Shown: positions 25,243-34,488, counted from the first letter of the stretch. The stretch: 64,000 nt of DNA from Xanthomonas sp. CFBP 8443 (GCF_025666195.1 NZ_CP102592.1:2790001-2854000); one strand, 5' to 3'. A program made the numbers and translations. The notes: generated from the sequence alone by a model not told the origin.

Positions 25243-26124
25243 TCAGTCTTCGGCCAGCATCTGCGTGAGCTTCGCGCGCGCCGGCTTGGCCAGCTTCTTG
25301 TTCTCCAGCGCGAAGCGGATGGTCGCCTCGACCAGGCCCAGGTGGGTGCCGCAATCGAAACGGGTTCCCTCGAAGCGATAGGCGTCGACCTGCTCGCTCT
25401 TCAGCAGCGCGGCGATGGCATCGGTCAGCTGGATCTCGCCGCCGGCACCGGTGCCGGTGCTTTCCAGCAGTTCGAAGATCTTCGGACTGAGCACATAGCG
25501 CCCCACCACCGCCAGGTCGCTGGGCGCGTCTTCCGGCTTGGGCTTTTCGACGATCTGCGCGATGCGGCCCTTGCGGCCGTCGAAGGCGTCGGTGGCGACG
25601 ATGCCGTAACTGGCGGTGTTCTCGTGCGGCACGTCCTCCACAGCGATCACGCTGGCGCCGCTGGCCTCGTTGAGGTCGGCCATCTGCTTGAGCGCGCCGG
25701 CCCCGCGGTTCCAGATCAGGTCGTCCGGCAGCAGCACGGCGAACGGTTCATCGCCGATCACCGACTTGGCGCACAGCACCGCATGGCCCAGGCCCAGCGC
25801 TTCGGCCTGGGTCACGAAGACGGCGCGCACGCCCTTGGGCAGCACGTTGCGAATCATTTCCAGCAGCTCGACCTTGCCGGCGCGCTCGAGCTTCTGCTCC
25901 AGCTCGTAGGCCTTGTCGAAATAATCCGCAACCGCGTGCTTGTAGCGGTTGGTGACGAAGATCAGGGTGTCGCAACCGGCCTCGATCGCCTCGTCGACGG
26001 CGTACTGGATCAGCGGCCGATCGATGATCGGCAGCATTTCCTTGGGCACCGTCTTGGTGGCGGGAAGAAAGCGGGTACCCAGACCTGCAACCGGGAAAAC
26101 TGCCTTGCGGATTCTCTTGCTCAT
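25243..26124 (-). CDS. galU: UTP-glucose-1-phosphate uridylyltransferase
   Basis: GalU makes UDP-glucose for exopolysaccharide and LPS. The 293-residue protein has the nucleotide-binding start KAVFPVAGLGTRFLPATKTVPKEMLPI split over the first 40 residues, then RPLIQYAVDEAIEAG, QAEALGLGHAVLCA, LLPDDLIW, VEKPKPEDAPSDLAVVGRYVL and GGEIQLTDAI. The start shares one base with the stop of the upstream dehydratase gene (TGATG), so the two are coupled. In Xanthomonas UDP-glucose also feeds xanthan, which is general knowledge and not shown here. Confidence 0.96.
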   Translation of the reverse strand: MSKRIRKAVFPVAGLGTRFLPATKTVPKEMLPIIDRPLIQYAVDEAIEAGCDTLIFVTNRYKHAVADYFDKAYELEQKLERAGKVELLEMIRNVLPKGVRAVFVTQAEALGLGHAVLCAKSVIGDEPFAVLLPDDLIWNRGAGALKQMADLNEASGASVIAVEDVPHENTASYGIVATDAFDGRKGRIAQIVEKPKPEDAPSDLAVVGRYVLSPKIFELLESTGTGAGGEIQLTDAIAALLKSEQVDAYRFEGTRFDCGTHLGLVEATIRFALENKKLAKPARAKLTQMLAED

Positions 26125-28034
26125 CAGAGCCTTCTGGCCTCGCGTGCGGGGAAAGGAACGATTGTAGCGGAGCTATCGTGACTGGCCTGTTGTCGCAACG
26201 GCGCGAATTCGGGCATGGTCGTGCGCAGTACTTTCTCGATGCCGTCGCTGTCGTACTCGGCCACGGCCGCACGCAATTGCTGCAGGCCCTGCAGGATGTC
26301 TTCGCGCGAAAAGCTGCGTGCGCCGGCTTCCAGGATCTTCGGGTGCGAGGTGGGACGATAGTTCTCGTCGGCATAGAACAGGGTTTCGTGCAGCTTCTCG
26401 CCCGGACGCAGCCCGGTGTAGACGATCGCGATGTCGCGACCGGGCTGCTTGCCGGCCAGGCGGATCATCTGTTCGGCGAGCAGACGGATCGGCACCGGCT
26501 CGCCCATGTCCAGCGTGTAGATCGCGCCGTGCGACGCCGAGGCAGCGGCCTGCACGATCAGCTGGCAGGCCTCGGGAATGGTCATGAAGTAGCGGGTCAC
26601 CTGCGGATCGGTCACCGTGACCGGGCCGCCCTGGCGGATCTGCTCGCGGAACAGCGGGACCACGCTGCCGGCCGAATCCAGCACATTGCCGAAGCGCACG
26701 GTGACGAAACGGGTGCCCACGGTCTGGTCGTCCAGCGACTGGCACACCATCTCCGCGTAGCGCTTGGACGCGCCGAGCACGTTGACCGGATTGACCGCCT
26801 TGTCGGTGGAGATGAACACGAACGTCGAGACCTTGGCGGCGACGCAGGCGCGGGCCACGGTCTCGGTGGACAGCACGTTGTTGCGGACCGCCTCGCGGAA
26901 CTGCTTCTCCAGCAGCGGCACCTGCTTGTAGGCCGCGGCATGGAACACCGCATCCGGCTCGGCGATGCGCATCGCATGGCGGGTCACCGCCGGATCGCCG
27001 CAGTCGCCCAGCACGCACTCGATTTCCAGGTCGGGAAAGGTGCGGTGCAGATCGGCGTGGATGGTGATCAGCGCCAGCTCGTCGATCTCCAGCAGCACGA
27101 CCTTGCGTGCGCCATGGCGCGCGCACTGCCGGCACAGTTCCGAACCGATCGACCCGCCGGCACCGGTCACCATCACCGTGCGCCCGGACAACCAGCCCTT
27201 GATCAGTTTCCAGTCCGGGGTCACCGGCTTGCGCCCGAGCAGGTCCTCGATCGCGACCTCCTTCAGTTCGCCCGGCAGATAGTGGCCTTCGAGCACGTCG
27301 AGCAGGCGCGGCACGGTGCGGAACGGCAGCCCGGTGCTTTCGCAGATCGCCACCACCCGCTGCATGCCGGCCGCGTCCAGCGACGGGATCGCGATGACCA
27401 GCAGCTTGGCCGCGGTTTCCTTGGCGATCGCCCCGGCTTCGTCGATCCGGCCCAGGATCGGCAGGCCCTGCAGCTTGGCGCCGTGCAGATGGCCGGCATC
27501 GTCGACGAACCCGACCGGATGGTAGGCGCCGGAGCGGCGCAGATCGCGCACCAGCGCCTCGGCCGCACGGCCGGCACCGACGATCAGCACGCGCCGCGCG
27601 GTCTCGTCCGAATGCGCGATCTGGTAATCCTTCCAGGCGCGGTACAGCAGCCGCGGCGCACCCAGCAGCGCCGACAGCGCGAACGGATACACCATCAGCA
27701 CCGACAGCGGAATGGAATCGAAGCGGCTGTAGGCCAGCCCCAGCACGATCGCGACTAGGCCGTAGAAGCTGGCCTTGAAGATGTTCAACAGGTCAGGAAC
27801 GCTGGCGAAGCGCCACAGCCCGCGATACAGGCCGACCTTCCAGAACACCAGGCCCTGCGCCGCCAGCACGATGGCGGTATTGAGGTTCCACAACGGCAGC
27901 GGATGCTCGCCGGGCAGCATCGTGTAGCGCGCCGCATGCAGCAACTGCCAGCAGATCCAGACGATCGCCAGATCGTGGACGACCACGGAGGCCTTGGGGA
28001 ACATCTCGGTTAAACGGTCGCGGATCGAAAGCAT
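26124..28034 (-). CDS. Membrane nucleoside-diphosphate-sugar 4,6-dehydratase (WbpM/CapD family)
   Basis: A 636-residue inner-membrane enzyme. Four N-terminal helices (about 15-120) precede a Rossmann region (VLIVGAGRAAEALVRDLRRSG). The catalytic SDR domain follows (VMVTGAGGSIGSELCRQCARHG, LGDCGDPAVTRHAM, VFHAAAYKQVPLLE, STDKAVNPVNVLGASKRYAE, FGNVLDSAGSVVPLFREQI). This is the WbpM/FlmA/CapD architecture; most members convert UDP-GlcNAc to a 4-keto-6-deoxy sugar for O-antigen. The STDK loop and the K in SKRYAE are present. Upstream is a WecA-like initiator transferase, downstream galU, so a role in surface glycan synthesis is well supported; the exact sugar is not. Confidence 0.9.
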   Translation of the reverse strand: MLSIRDRLTEMFPKASVVVHDLAIVWICWQLLHAARYTMLPGEHPLPLWNLNTAIVLAAQGLVFWKVGLYRGLWRFASVPDLLNIFKASFYGLVAIVLGLAYSRFDSIPLSVLMVYPFALSALLGAPRLLYRAWKDYQIAHSDETARRVLIVGAGRAAEALVRDLRRSGAYHPVGFVDDAGHLHGAKLQGLPILGRIDEAGAIAKETAAKLLVIAIPSLDAAGMQRVVAICESTGLPFRTVPRLLDVLEGHYLPGELKEVAIEDLLGRKPVTPDWKLIKGWLSGRTVMVTGAGGSIGSELCRQCARHGARKVVLLEIDELALITIHADLHRTFPDLEIECVLGDCGDPAVTRHAMRIAEPDAVFHAAAYKQVPLLEKQFREAVRNNVLSTETVARACVAAKVSTFVFISTDKAVNPVNVLGASKRYAEMVCQSLDDQTVGTRFVTVRFGNVLDSAGSVVPLFREQIRQGGPVTVTDPQVTRYFMTIPEACQLIVQAAASASHGAIYTLDMGEPVPIRLLAEQMIRLAGKQPGRDIAIVYTGLRPGEKLHETLFYADENYRPTSHPKILEAGARSFSREDILQGLQQLRAAVAEYDSDGIEKVLRTTMPEFAPLRQQASHDSSATIVPFPAREARRL

Positions 28035-28051
28035 CAGTTATCCATATGAGT

Positions 28052-29023
28052 TCAGCGCAATCCCTTACGCAAAGTCAGCCAAAGCGCACTTGCCGATAGA
28101 TACCAGCCAAGCGCCAATGCAACCTGCCCCCCGGTCTGCAACGTTCCACCGAACCAGGCAATTGTAATCGCGACAATGCTGAACAGGGCATAGGCGAGGG
28201 TCACGACCGTATGGCTCCTGCCCGCGTGGACCCAACGTTGGTAGACATGTTGCGCGTGCGGTTGCCACCAACGTTCGCCGGCGAGCATGCGCGACAACAA
28301 CGTGAAGCCGGCGTCGATGGCAAACGCCGATATCGGTATCAGCAGCAACCATGGTGTGAGCCCGGTCGCGACATTGCACAGCGCGAACAGCGCTGCGAGC
28401 AGATAGCCCAGCGCGCCGCTGCCGACGTCGCCGAGGAAGATCCGCGCCCGCGGATAGTTGAACGGCAAGAAGCCGGCGCAGGCCGCGACCAACACCAGGC
28501 ACGCCCAGCGCAGCGGTTCGGGCAGGAACCCGGCAAAACCCAGCGCCGCCAGCATCGCCTGGCTGGTCGCCAGGCCGTTGATGCCGTCCATGAAGTTCCA
28601 GATGTTGATCAGCGAGATCGTCGCCAACCAGGTCAGCGCGGCCAGCCACGGGTTTTGGTGCAATCGGTAGACAAGTGCAGCCAGCAGGCCGGCGGCGACC
28701 GCGTGCACCAGCAGCCGCAGCGCGGCCGACAGCGGGCGGTGGTCGTCCCACCAGCCGATGCCGGCGACCAGCATCAGCCCGGCAGCGAACAGCGCGATGG
28801 CCACGCCCTGCTGCGGCCAGAGCGAGGCCGCATAGGCGCAGGCCGCCAGCACCGTCGCCACGATCGCGACACCGCCGCCGCGCGGCGTGGCCACCGTATG
28901 GCTGCGACGCTCGCCGGGAGCGTCCAGCAAGTTGCGCTTGAGGGCGTAGCGGCGCGACAGCCACGTCCCGATCGCACTGAACGCCGCCAGCGCCGCGAGC
29001 AGCGCCCAACCTGCAACCGGCAC
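28052..29023 (-). CDS. Polyprenyl-phosphate sugar-1-phosphate transferase (WecA/WbpL-like, GT4)
   Basis: A 323-residue polytopic protein with about 10 membrane helices of the MraY/WecA family. Key motifs are GIGWWDDHRPL with Asp93-Asp94, the cytosolic loop WNFMDGINGLA, and FNYPRARIFLGDVGSGALGYLLA. The enzyme would attach the first HexNAc-phosphate to undecaprenyl phosphate at the inner membrane, starting O-antigen or similar repeats. A basic loop with HAQHVYQRWVHAGRSH near residue 260 is typical of WecA-type enzymes. The GTG start at 29023 follows directly after the lapB TAG. The dehydratase gene comes next, 17 bases away. Confidence 0.9.
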   Translation of the reverse strand: MPVAGWALLAALAAFSAIGTWLSRRYALKRNLLDAPGERRSHTVATPRGGGVAIVATVLAACAYAASLWPQQGVAIALFAAGLMLVAGIGWWDDHRPLSAALRLLVHAVAAGLLAALVYRLHQNPWLAALTWLATISLINIWNFMDGINGLATSQAMLAALGFAGFLPEPLRWACLVLVAACAGFLPFNYPRARIFLGDVGSGALGYLLAALFALCNVATGLTPWLLLIPISAFAIDAGFTLLSRMLAGERWWQPHAQHVYQRWVHAGRSHTVVTLAYALFSIVAITIAWFGGTLQTGGQVALALGWYLSASALWLTLRKGLR

Positions 29024-30202
29024 CTACACCACCGCGTAGTTGAGCAGCGGCTTGACCGTGCCCCACTCCTTGCAGCTCGGGCATTGCCAATGGTGGGTGC
29101 GTGCGCCGAAGCCGCAGCGCGTGCAGCGGTAGCTGGGATTGCGCACCAGCAACTGGTCGGTGATGTGCTTCAGGTCCTGCAGGGTGGCGGTGGAATCGGC
29201 GCCTTCGGCCAGGGTCAGGTCGATCAAGGCCGACTCGCCGCGTACCGAGGGCCGGTCCTTCAATTGCCGGCCGAGGTAGGCGCGCGCCGCGGACACGCCT
29301 TCCTGCGATTCCATCAGCCGGGTCAGCGCCAGCACCGGGGCGATGCCGCGGTAGTGCTCGGTCATTTCCGACAGGAACGCGCGTGCGCCGCTGAGATCGT
29401 GGCCGCGTCGGTAGCAGTCCATCAGCGCCGGCATGATCTCCGGCAGGTAGTCCGGGTCGTGGCGCGCGGCGCGTTCGAAGGCGCGGATCGCGGCTTCGTC
29501 GTTGCCGTCGTCCACGTCGATGCGCCCTTCCAGGATGCCGGCGCGCACCGAGGTGGCGTCGGCCTGGTAGGCGCGCGCGATCGCGGCCCGCGCCAGTTCG
29601 GAAGTGCCGGATGCGCGGTAGCGGTCGGCCAGCTCGCATTCGAACTGCGCGATCAGCTTGCCCATCGGCTCGCCGGTCACTTCCTCGTAGCGGGTGGCGT
29701 TGTCGATCGCCTTTTCCCAGTCGCGCTCGGCCTGGTAGATACCGATCAGGTGCTTGAGCGCCTGCGGCGCACGCTGGTCGATCTGCGCCAGTTCGGTGAA
29801 CACGGTCTCGGCGCGGTCCAGCAGGCCGGACTTCATGTAGTCCTCGCCCAGTGCCAGCAAGGCCTGCACGCGCTGCGGGTCGCTCAGGTCGGCGCGCTGC
29901 ACCAGGCCCTGGTGCAGGCGGATCGCCCGATCGACTTCACCGCGCCGGCGGAACAGGTGGCCGAGCGCGACCTGGGTCTCGAAGGTTTCCTTGTCCAGTT
30001 CGGCGATGTGCAGGAACAGCTCGATCGCCTTGTCCGGCTCTTCGTTGAGCAGGTAGTTCAGGCCGCGGAAATACGTGCTGGAAAGCCGGCTGACCTGCGT
30101 ATCGCCATGGCGCTGGCCGCCGCGGCGGCCGATGACCCATCCGCTCAGCGCTGCCAGCGGCAGGAACAGGAAGAACCAGAACCACTCGGTCAGGAAGTCC
30201 AT
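29024..30202 (-). CDS. lapB: Lipopolysaccharide assembly protein LapB
   Basis: LapB (YciM) is an inner-membrane TPR protein that, in E. coli, presents LpxC to FtsH and so controls LPS synthesis. The 392-residue protein has an N-terminal membrane helix (about 5-22, WFWFFLFLPLAALSGWVIG), the conserved SSTYFRGLNYLLNEEPDKAIELF, TPR units through about residue 340 and a C-terminal rubredoxin-type metal site (YRCTRCGFGARTHHWQCPSCKEW). It lies 6 bases from lapA and abuts the WecA-like gene. That context ties an LPS regulator to O-antigen initiation. Confidence 0.94.
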   Translation of the reverse strand: MDFLTEWFWFFLFLPLAALSGWVIGRRGGQRHGDTQVSRLSSTYFRGLNYLLNEEPDKAIELFLHIAELDKETFETQVALGHLFRRRGEVDRAIRLHQGLVQRADLSDPQRVQALLALGEDYMKSGLLDRAETVFTELAQIDQRAPQALKHLIGIYQAERDWEKAIDNATRYEEVTGEPMGKLIAQFECELADRYRASGTSELARAAIARAYQADATSVRAGILEGRIDVDDGNDEAAIRAFERAARHDPDYLPEIMPALMDCYRRGHDLSGARAFLSEMTEHYRGIAPVLALTRLMESQEGVSAARAYLGRQLKDRPSVRGESALIDLTLAEGADSTATLQDLKHITDQLLVRNPSYRCTRCGFGARTHHWQCPSCKEWGTVKPLLNYAVV

Positions 30203-30208
30203 CGAAGA

Positions 30209-30508
30209 TCAGCGTCCGTCCACGGGCTGGGTGTAGGTCGGTACCGGCGCGACGGCCGGCGCGGAAGCGGCGACCGCGGCCTTGTTGGCGCGGCGCAGCT
30301 TGGCGTACAGCGGGATCACCAGCGCCGCCAGCACCAGAGCCGCACCGATCACCAGGCCGGCGAACAGCGAGACGATGATGGCGATACCGGAGGTGGTATG
30401 GAGGTCGGTGAAACCGAAACTGACGACGATCTGCTGCGAATTCAGCGATCCGATGACCAGACCGGCCAGCAGGAACACCAGCAATATCAGCAGACGGGCA
30501 ATTTTCAT
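30209..30508 (-). CDS. lapA: LapA/DUF1049 inner-membrane protein
   Basis: A 99-residue protein with two membrane helices (about 3-23 and 41-66) separated by NSQQIVVSFGFTDLHTTSG. The tail is basic then proline-rich (YAKLRRANKAAV, PVPTYTQPVDGR). It matches the LapA (YciS, DUF1049) family, the usual partner gene of lapB. The ATG at 30508 has GGAG six bases upstream; an in-frame TTG at 30520 is less likely. It lies 85 bases downstream of ihfB in the same orientation, so ihfB-lapA-lapB matches the E. coli order. Confidence 0.88.
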   Translation of the reverse strand: MKIARLLILLVFLLAGLVIGSLNSQQIVVSFGFTDLHTTSGIAIIVSLFAGLVIGAALVLAALVIPLYAKLRRANKAAVAASAPAVAPVPTYTQPVDGR

Positions 30509-30593
30509 GAAGGTCTCCAACGTCGGGAGACGCTAGATTAGCCGAACGGACTGGGATTCCGGAAAAAACCCCGGAGTCAGGGCATCGGTTGGC

Positions 30594-30899
30594 TCAGGGC
30601 GTGTCGGATTCGACCGGAACGACGCCGCTGACGCGCTCGCGCAATTCCTTGCCTGGCTTGAAGTGCGGCACATGCTTGCCGGGAAGCGCGACGGATTCGC
30701 CGGTCTTGGGATTGCGTCCCAGGCGCGGCGGCCGGTAATGCAGGGAAAAACTGCCGAAACCGCGGATCTCGATGCGGTCGCCGCCGGACAGCGCGCCGCC
30801 CATCATCTCCAATAGCGATTTCACCGCCAGATCGACGTCGTCCGACTTCAGATGCGCCTGCTTGCGCGCCAGGATTTCGATCAGTTCGGACTTGGTCAT
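30594..30899 (-). CDS. ihfB: Integration host factor subunit beta
   Basis: IHF-beta pairs with IHF-alpha to bend DNA sequence-specifically, affecting transcription, replication and recombination. The 101-residue protein starts [14 protein letters not shown] and contains [28 protein letters not shown] and the beta-ribbon arm [15 protein letters not shown], with the intercalating proline in GRNPKTG. The C-terminus [11 protein letters not shown] is typical. It follows rpsA by 78 bases, the classic cmk-rpsA-ihfB arrangement. Confidence 0.96.
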   Translation of the reverse strand: MTKSELIEILARKQAHLKSDDVDLAVKSLLEMMGGALSGGDRIEIRGFGSFSLHYRPPRLGRNPKTGESVALPGKHVPHFKPGKELRERVSGVVPVESDTP

Positions 30900-30977
30900 T
30901 ACGGATTCGTGCGGTGGGGTCGCAACCCGGCACGGCCCGGATGACCGGGCCGTGCCAGTAACGCTGCGTGTGGCGGA

Positions 30978-32657
30978 TTACTCGGACTTGTTGCCGTTCA
31001 ACTGCGCACGCAGCAGCGCGCCCAGCTGGGTGGTGCCGCCCGACGCGGACTGGTATTCCTCCAGCACCTCGCGCATTTCGGCATCGTCCTTGGCCTTGAT
31101 CGACAGCTGCAGGGTGCGGCCCTTGCGGTCCATGCCCACGAACTTGGCTTCGATCTTGTCGCCGACCTTCAGGTGCTGGGTCGCATCGTCGACGCGCTCG
31201 TTGGCGATGTCGCGCGCGGCGACGTAGCCCTCGATGCCGTCGGCCAGGTCGATGGTGGCGCCCTTGGCGTCCACTTCACGCACCACGCCCTCGACCTTCG
31301 AACCCTTCGGATTGGCCGCCATGTACTGGCCGAACGGATCCTGCTCCAGCTGCTTGACGCCCAGGCTGATGCGCTCGCGCTCCGGGTCCACCGCCAGCAC
31401 CACCGCTTCCAGCGTGTCGCCCTTCTTGAAGTTGCGCACGATGTCTTCGCCGGTGGTGTTCCAGCTGATGTCCGACAGGTGCACCAGGCCGTCGATGCCG
31501 CCGTCCAGGCCGATGAAGATGCCGAAGTCGGTGATCGACTTGATCTGGCCGGACACCTTGTCGTTCTTCTTGTGGGTGGCCGCGAAGGTCTCCCACGGAT
31601 TGGCGGCGACCTGCTTCATGCCCAGCGAGATGCGGCGACGCTCCTCGTCCACGTCCAGGACCATGACCTCGACCTCGTCGCCGACCTGCACGACCTTGGA
31701 CGGGTTGACGTTCTTGTTGGTCCAGTCCATTTCCGACACGTGCACCAGGCCTTCCACGCCCGGCTCGATCTCGACGAACGCGCCGTAATCGGTGACGTTG
31801 GAGACCTTGCCGAACACGCGGCTGTTGGCCGGGTAGCGACGCGCGATGTTGTCCCACGGATCCTCGCCCAGCTGCTTCAGACCCAGCGAAACGCGGTTGC
31901 GCTCGCGGTCGAACTTCAGCACGCGCACGTCCAGCTCGTCGCCGACGTTCACGACTTCGGACGGATGGCGCACGCGCTTCCAGGCCATGTCGGTGATGTG
32001 CAGCAGGCCGTCGATGCCGCCCAGGTCCACGAACGCGCCGTAGTCGGTCAGGTTCTTGACCACGCCCTTCAGGATCGCGCCTTCCTGCAGCTTGTCCATC
32101 AGCTGCTCGCGCTCTTCCGAGTGCTCGCTCTCGACCACCGCACGACGCGAGACCACCACGTTGTTGCGCTTGCGGTCCAGCTTGATGAGCTTGAACTCCA
32201 GCTCCTTGCCTTCCAGGTAGGCCGGGTCGCGCACGGGGCGCACATCGACCAGCGAACCCGGCAGGAACGCGCGGACATCCTTGATGTCCACGGTGAAACC
32301 ACCCTTGACCTTGCCGCTGATGCGGCCGGTGATGGTCTCGTTCTTTTCCAACGCTTCTTCCAGCTCGTCCCACACCATCGCGCGCTTGGCCTTCTCGCGC
32401 GACAACACGGTTTCGCCGAAGCCGTTCTCGAGCGAGTCGAGGGCGACCTTGACCAGGTCGCCTTCGGCGACGTCGATCTCGCCAGCGTCGTTACGGAACT
32501 GTTCGATCGGCACGATGCCTTCGGACTTCAGGCCGGCGTTGATCACCACCACGTCGCCGCGGACTTCCACGACGACGCCGGTGACGATGGAGCCCGGCTT
32601 CAGCTTGGCCAGATTGTTTTGGCTGGCTTCGAACAGTTCGGCAAAAGATTCGGTCAT
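30978..32657 (-). CDS. rpsA: 30S ribosomal protein S1
   Basis: S1 is the large RNA-binding ribosomal protein that recruits mRNAs. The 559-residue protein has six S1/OB repeats, visible as recurring GxVxxxxxxGxxVxxGxxxGLLH-type units ([100 protein letters not shown]). Length equals the E. coli protein within two residues. The 238-base leader upstream probably allows S1 autoregulation, as in E. coli (inference). It lies between cmk and ihfB. Confidence 0.98.
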   Translation of the reverse strand: MTESFAELFEASQNNLAKLKPGSIVTGVVVEVRGDVVVINAGLKSEGIVPIEQFRNDAGEIDVAEGDLVKVALDSLENGFGETVLSREKAKRAMVWDELEEALEKNETITGRISGKVKGGFTVDIKDVRAFLPGSLVDVRPVRDPAYLEGKELEFKLIKLDRKRNNVVVSRRAVVESEHSEEREQLMDKLQEGAILKGVVKNLTDYGAFVDLGGIDGLLHITDMAWKRVRHPSEVVNVGDELDVRVLKFDRERNRVSLGLKQLGEDPWDNIARRYPANSRVFGKVSNVTDYGAFVEIEPGVEGLVHVSEMDWTNKNVNPSKVVQVGDEVEVMVLDVDEERRRISLGMKQVAANPWETFAATHKKNDKVSGQIKSITDFGIFIGLDGGIDGLVHLSDISWNTTGEDIVRNFKKGDTLEAVVLAVDPERERISLGVKQLEQDPFGQYMAANPKGSKVEGVVREVDAKGATIDLADGIEGYVAARDIANERVDDATQHLKVGDKIEAKFVGMDRKGRTLQLSIKAKDDAEMREVLEEYQSASGGTTQLGALLRAQLNGNKSE

Positions 32658-32895
32658 TTTGAAATTACTCTAGTGGACACACGGACAGTGCGTTTCTTCT
32701 GGAAACGGCGAACTGCCCACCTGTTAGTCGGCCCAAACCGCGGCCGGGTGTGAAATGGGAAAAACCGCAGCGCGGGATTGCGCGGCGGAGCTTGGAACAA
32801 CGGTATTGCGGCATTACGGTGAAGCCCACTGCGGTGCAACTCGCCTCCACGGCGCCGGACCGGCACCATGCTGCCACCCATTCCCGGCGCGACCC
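32658..32895. other. rpsA leader / cmk-rpsA gap
   Basis: This 238-base region contains no supported gene. It should hold the rpsA 5' leader (reading leftward) and possibly a separate rpsA promoter. I could not pick a convincing -35/-10 pair. Short frames on both strands lack any recognisable protein signature. Confidence 0.45.
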
Positions 32896-33567
32896 TCAGG
32901 CGGGCAGCAATTCCAGGACGCGGCCGACCACGTGGTCGATGTCCATGCCGGTGGTGTCGAGGAGGACGGCATCGTCTGCCGGCTTCAAGGGCGCCACCGA
33001 ACGTTGGGCATCGCGTGCGTCGCGGGCCATGATCTCGCGCAGCAGGTCGTCGAATATAACGGAAACTCCTTTTTCCTTCAACTGGTTATGCCGGCGCATG
33101 GCGCGCTCCTCGGCACTGGCGGTCAGGAACACCTTGTACGGGGCGTCCGGGAAAATCACCGTACCCATGTCGCGGCCGTCGGCGACCAGCCCCGGCAGGC
33201 GCCGGAACGCGCGCTGGCGCTGCTTCAGCGCCGCGCGCACCTCCGGGATCGCGGCGATCGCCGAGGCCACCGCGCCGGTCGTCTCCAGCCGCAGCTCGTC
33301 GGTGGCGTCGACGTCGTTGATCCTGACCCGCAGGCCGCCGCCGGCCACGTCCTCGAAGGTCACCCGGGTGTCGAAGGTGCAGCGCACCAGCGCCGCGGCG
33401 TCGGAAATGTCCAGGTTGGCCCAGCTGGCGGCCACCCCGACGGCCCGGTACAGCGCCCCGGAATCCAGGTAGTGCCAGCCCAGCTTGGCGGCCACGATGC
33501 GGCTGACGGTGCCTTTTCCGGCCCCGGACGGGCCATCGATGGTCAGGACGGGAGCGGGGTCGTTCAT
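32896..33567 (-). CDS. cmk: Cytidylate kinase
   Basis: Cmk phosphorylates CMP and dCMP in pyrimidine salvage. The 223-residue protein has the P-loop [11 protein letters not shown] at residues 10-20, [12 protein letters not shown], a CMP-binding region [40 protein letters not shown], and [25 protein letters not shown] split across the C-terminal third. AAGGA precedes the ATG at 33567; the longer upstream frame carries no conserved sequence. It begins the cmk-rpsA-ihfB-lapA-lapB cluster and is divergent from rpmJ. Confidence 0.96.
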   Translation of the reverse strand: MNDPAPVLTIDGPSGAGKGTVSRIVAAKLGWHYLDSGALYRAVGVAASWANLDISDAAALVRCTFDTRVTFEDVAGGGLRVRINDVDATDELRLETTGAVASAIAAIPEVRAALKQRQRAFRRLPGLVADGRDMGTVIFPDAPYKVFLTASAEERAMRRHNQLKEKGVSVIFDDLLREIMARDARDAQRSVAPLKPADDAVLLDTTGMDIDHVVGRVLELLPA

Positions 33568-33630
33568 GCGGTTCCTTGGACGGGGGGCGGCGCATTGTAG
33601 CCCCGGTGCCGGCCGCGCTGGCGCAAGCAG

Positions 33631-33660
33631 TTGAAACCATGAAGAAAACCAGGCTACAAT
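33631..33660 (+). promoter_or_regulatory. Sigma-70 promoter of rpmJ
   Basis: TTGAAA (33631-33636) and TACAAT (33655-33660) are 18 bases apart in an AT-rich pocket between cmk and rpmJ. Start near 33667 would give a leader of about 73 bases. Both hexamers are good matches. Confidence 0.65.
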
Positions 33661-33739
33661 CGCCGGCTTACTGATCCAGCGACGTGGTTTCGCCACGCCG
33701 TATCCTTTTCTAATCCACAAGTTTACGCCGAGGTGTGCC

Positions 33740-33865
33740 ATGAAAGTCCTGTCCTCCCTGAAGTCGGCGAAGACCCGTCACCGCGACTGCAAGGTGGTCC
33801 GCCGCCGCGGCAAGGTTTTCGTGATCTGCAAGTCGAACCCGCGTTTCAAGGCTCGCCAGCGCTGA
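33740..33865 (+). CDS. rpmJ: Ribosomal protein L36 (bL36), zinc-free 41-residue form
   Basis: A 41-residue, very basic protein ([20 protein letters not shown], then [20 protein letters not shown] and R). It is clearly L36, a small 50S protein that binds 23S rRNA. The zinc-binding C4-type set of standard L36 is incomplete: two cysteines remain, while the first Cys position and the final His are replaced. This is the C-minus (type B, YkgO-like) form, which in many bacteria substitutes under zinc limitation. Here it is a single isolated gene with a strong promoter and terminator. GAGGTG precedes the ATG at 33740. Confidence 0.93.
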
Positions 33866-33913
33866 TCCGACGACGGCCCGCCCTGCGGCTCCGCGCGCAC
33901 GGTTGCCGGTCAT

Positions 33914-33949
33914 CGACAAAAGCCGCCTTCGGGCGGTTTTTTGTTGTCG
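33914..33949 (+). terminator. rpmJ terminator
   Basis: AGCCGCC-TTCG-GGCGG followed by TTTTTT makes a compact UUCG-capped hairpin. Outer CGACAA and TTGTCG arms extend the pairing. It lies about 50 bases after the rpmJ stop and is a strong intrinsic terminator. Confidence 0.85.
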
Positions 33950-33993
33950 AAGTTTGCTGTAATCGCCGTTCGTCCTCTGGGGAGCACACCGTG

Positions 33994-34320
33994 ATGAAGC
34001 ACCGTCTGTCCGCATTGCTGCTGGTCGTTCTGGGCGTTGCCGGCGTCGCCCACGCCGAGACCCTGCTGGTCGAGCGGGTCAAGCAGGAACCCGTCGCGGC
34101 GCTGCCGACGCGCGGCCTGAGCATGGGCGAGGTCGAAGCGCGCTACGGCGCCCCGCAGTCGAAGCTGGAACCGCGCGGCGGACAGAAGCGGCAATGGCCG
34201 ACCATCAACCGTTGGGTGTATCCGGCCTTCACCGTGTACTTCGAAAAGCACAAGGTGGTCGATGTGGTCGCCAACAAGGCCGACGCCAACGAGGTCGGGC
34301 CCAAGCCTGCCATTCGTTGA
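33994..34320 (+). CDS. Small exported protein with a BamE/SmpA-like core
   Basis: A 108-residue precursor with a clear Sec signal peptide (MKHRLSALLLVVLGVAGVAHA, likely cut after AHA). The mature part has GLSMGEVEARYGAPQSKLEP, then a tryptophan/tyrosine pair and FTVYFEKHKVVDVVANKAD. The spacing of the G-M-V-G-P turn, the aromatic strand and the final V-V strand resembles the BamE/SmpA/OmlA fold, but there is no lipobox, so it would be a soluble periplasmic protein. GGGGAG lies 9 bases before the ATG at 33994 (GTG at 33991 is an alternative). The function is unknown; the fold call is inference. Confidence 0.72.
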   Translation: MKHRLSALLLVVLGVAGVAHAETLLVERVKQEPVAALPTRGLSMGEVEARYGAPQSKLEPRGGQKRQWPTINRWVYPAFTVYFEKHKVVDVVANKADANEVGPKPAIR

Positions 34321-34436
34321 TGCGAGTCCCTCGCAAGAGCCTGCACATCCATGTGCAGGGATTCAAATACGCGAGTCCCTCGCAGGAGCCCGGTTTGTGC
34401 GAGTCCTTCGCAAGAGCCGCACATCCATGTGCGGGA
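34321..34436 (+). repeat. Three tandem-spaced GCGAGTCCCTCGCAAGAGCC micro-repeats
   Basis: Copies begin at 34322, 34371 and 34399 (GCGAGTCCCTCGCARGAGCC, the third with one change). The first and third are followed by a small hairpin built on CACATCCATGTG. The first copy starts directly after the TGA of the upstream gene, and the array ends about 50 bases before aguA. It may be a recently amplified intergenic element. Confidence 0.75.
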
Positions 34437-34488
34437 TCAAATGAAAAGCCTGAGCCTCGGCTTTGGCATGACCTGAGTAGTGGTTGCA

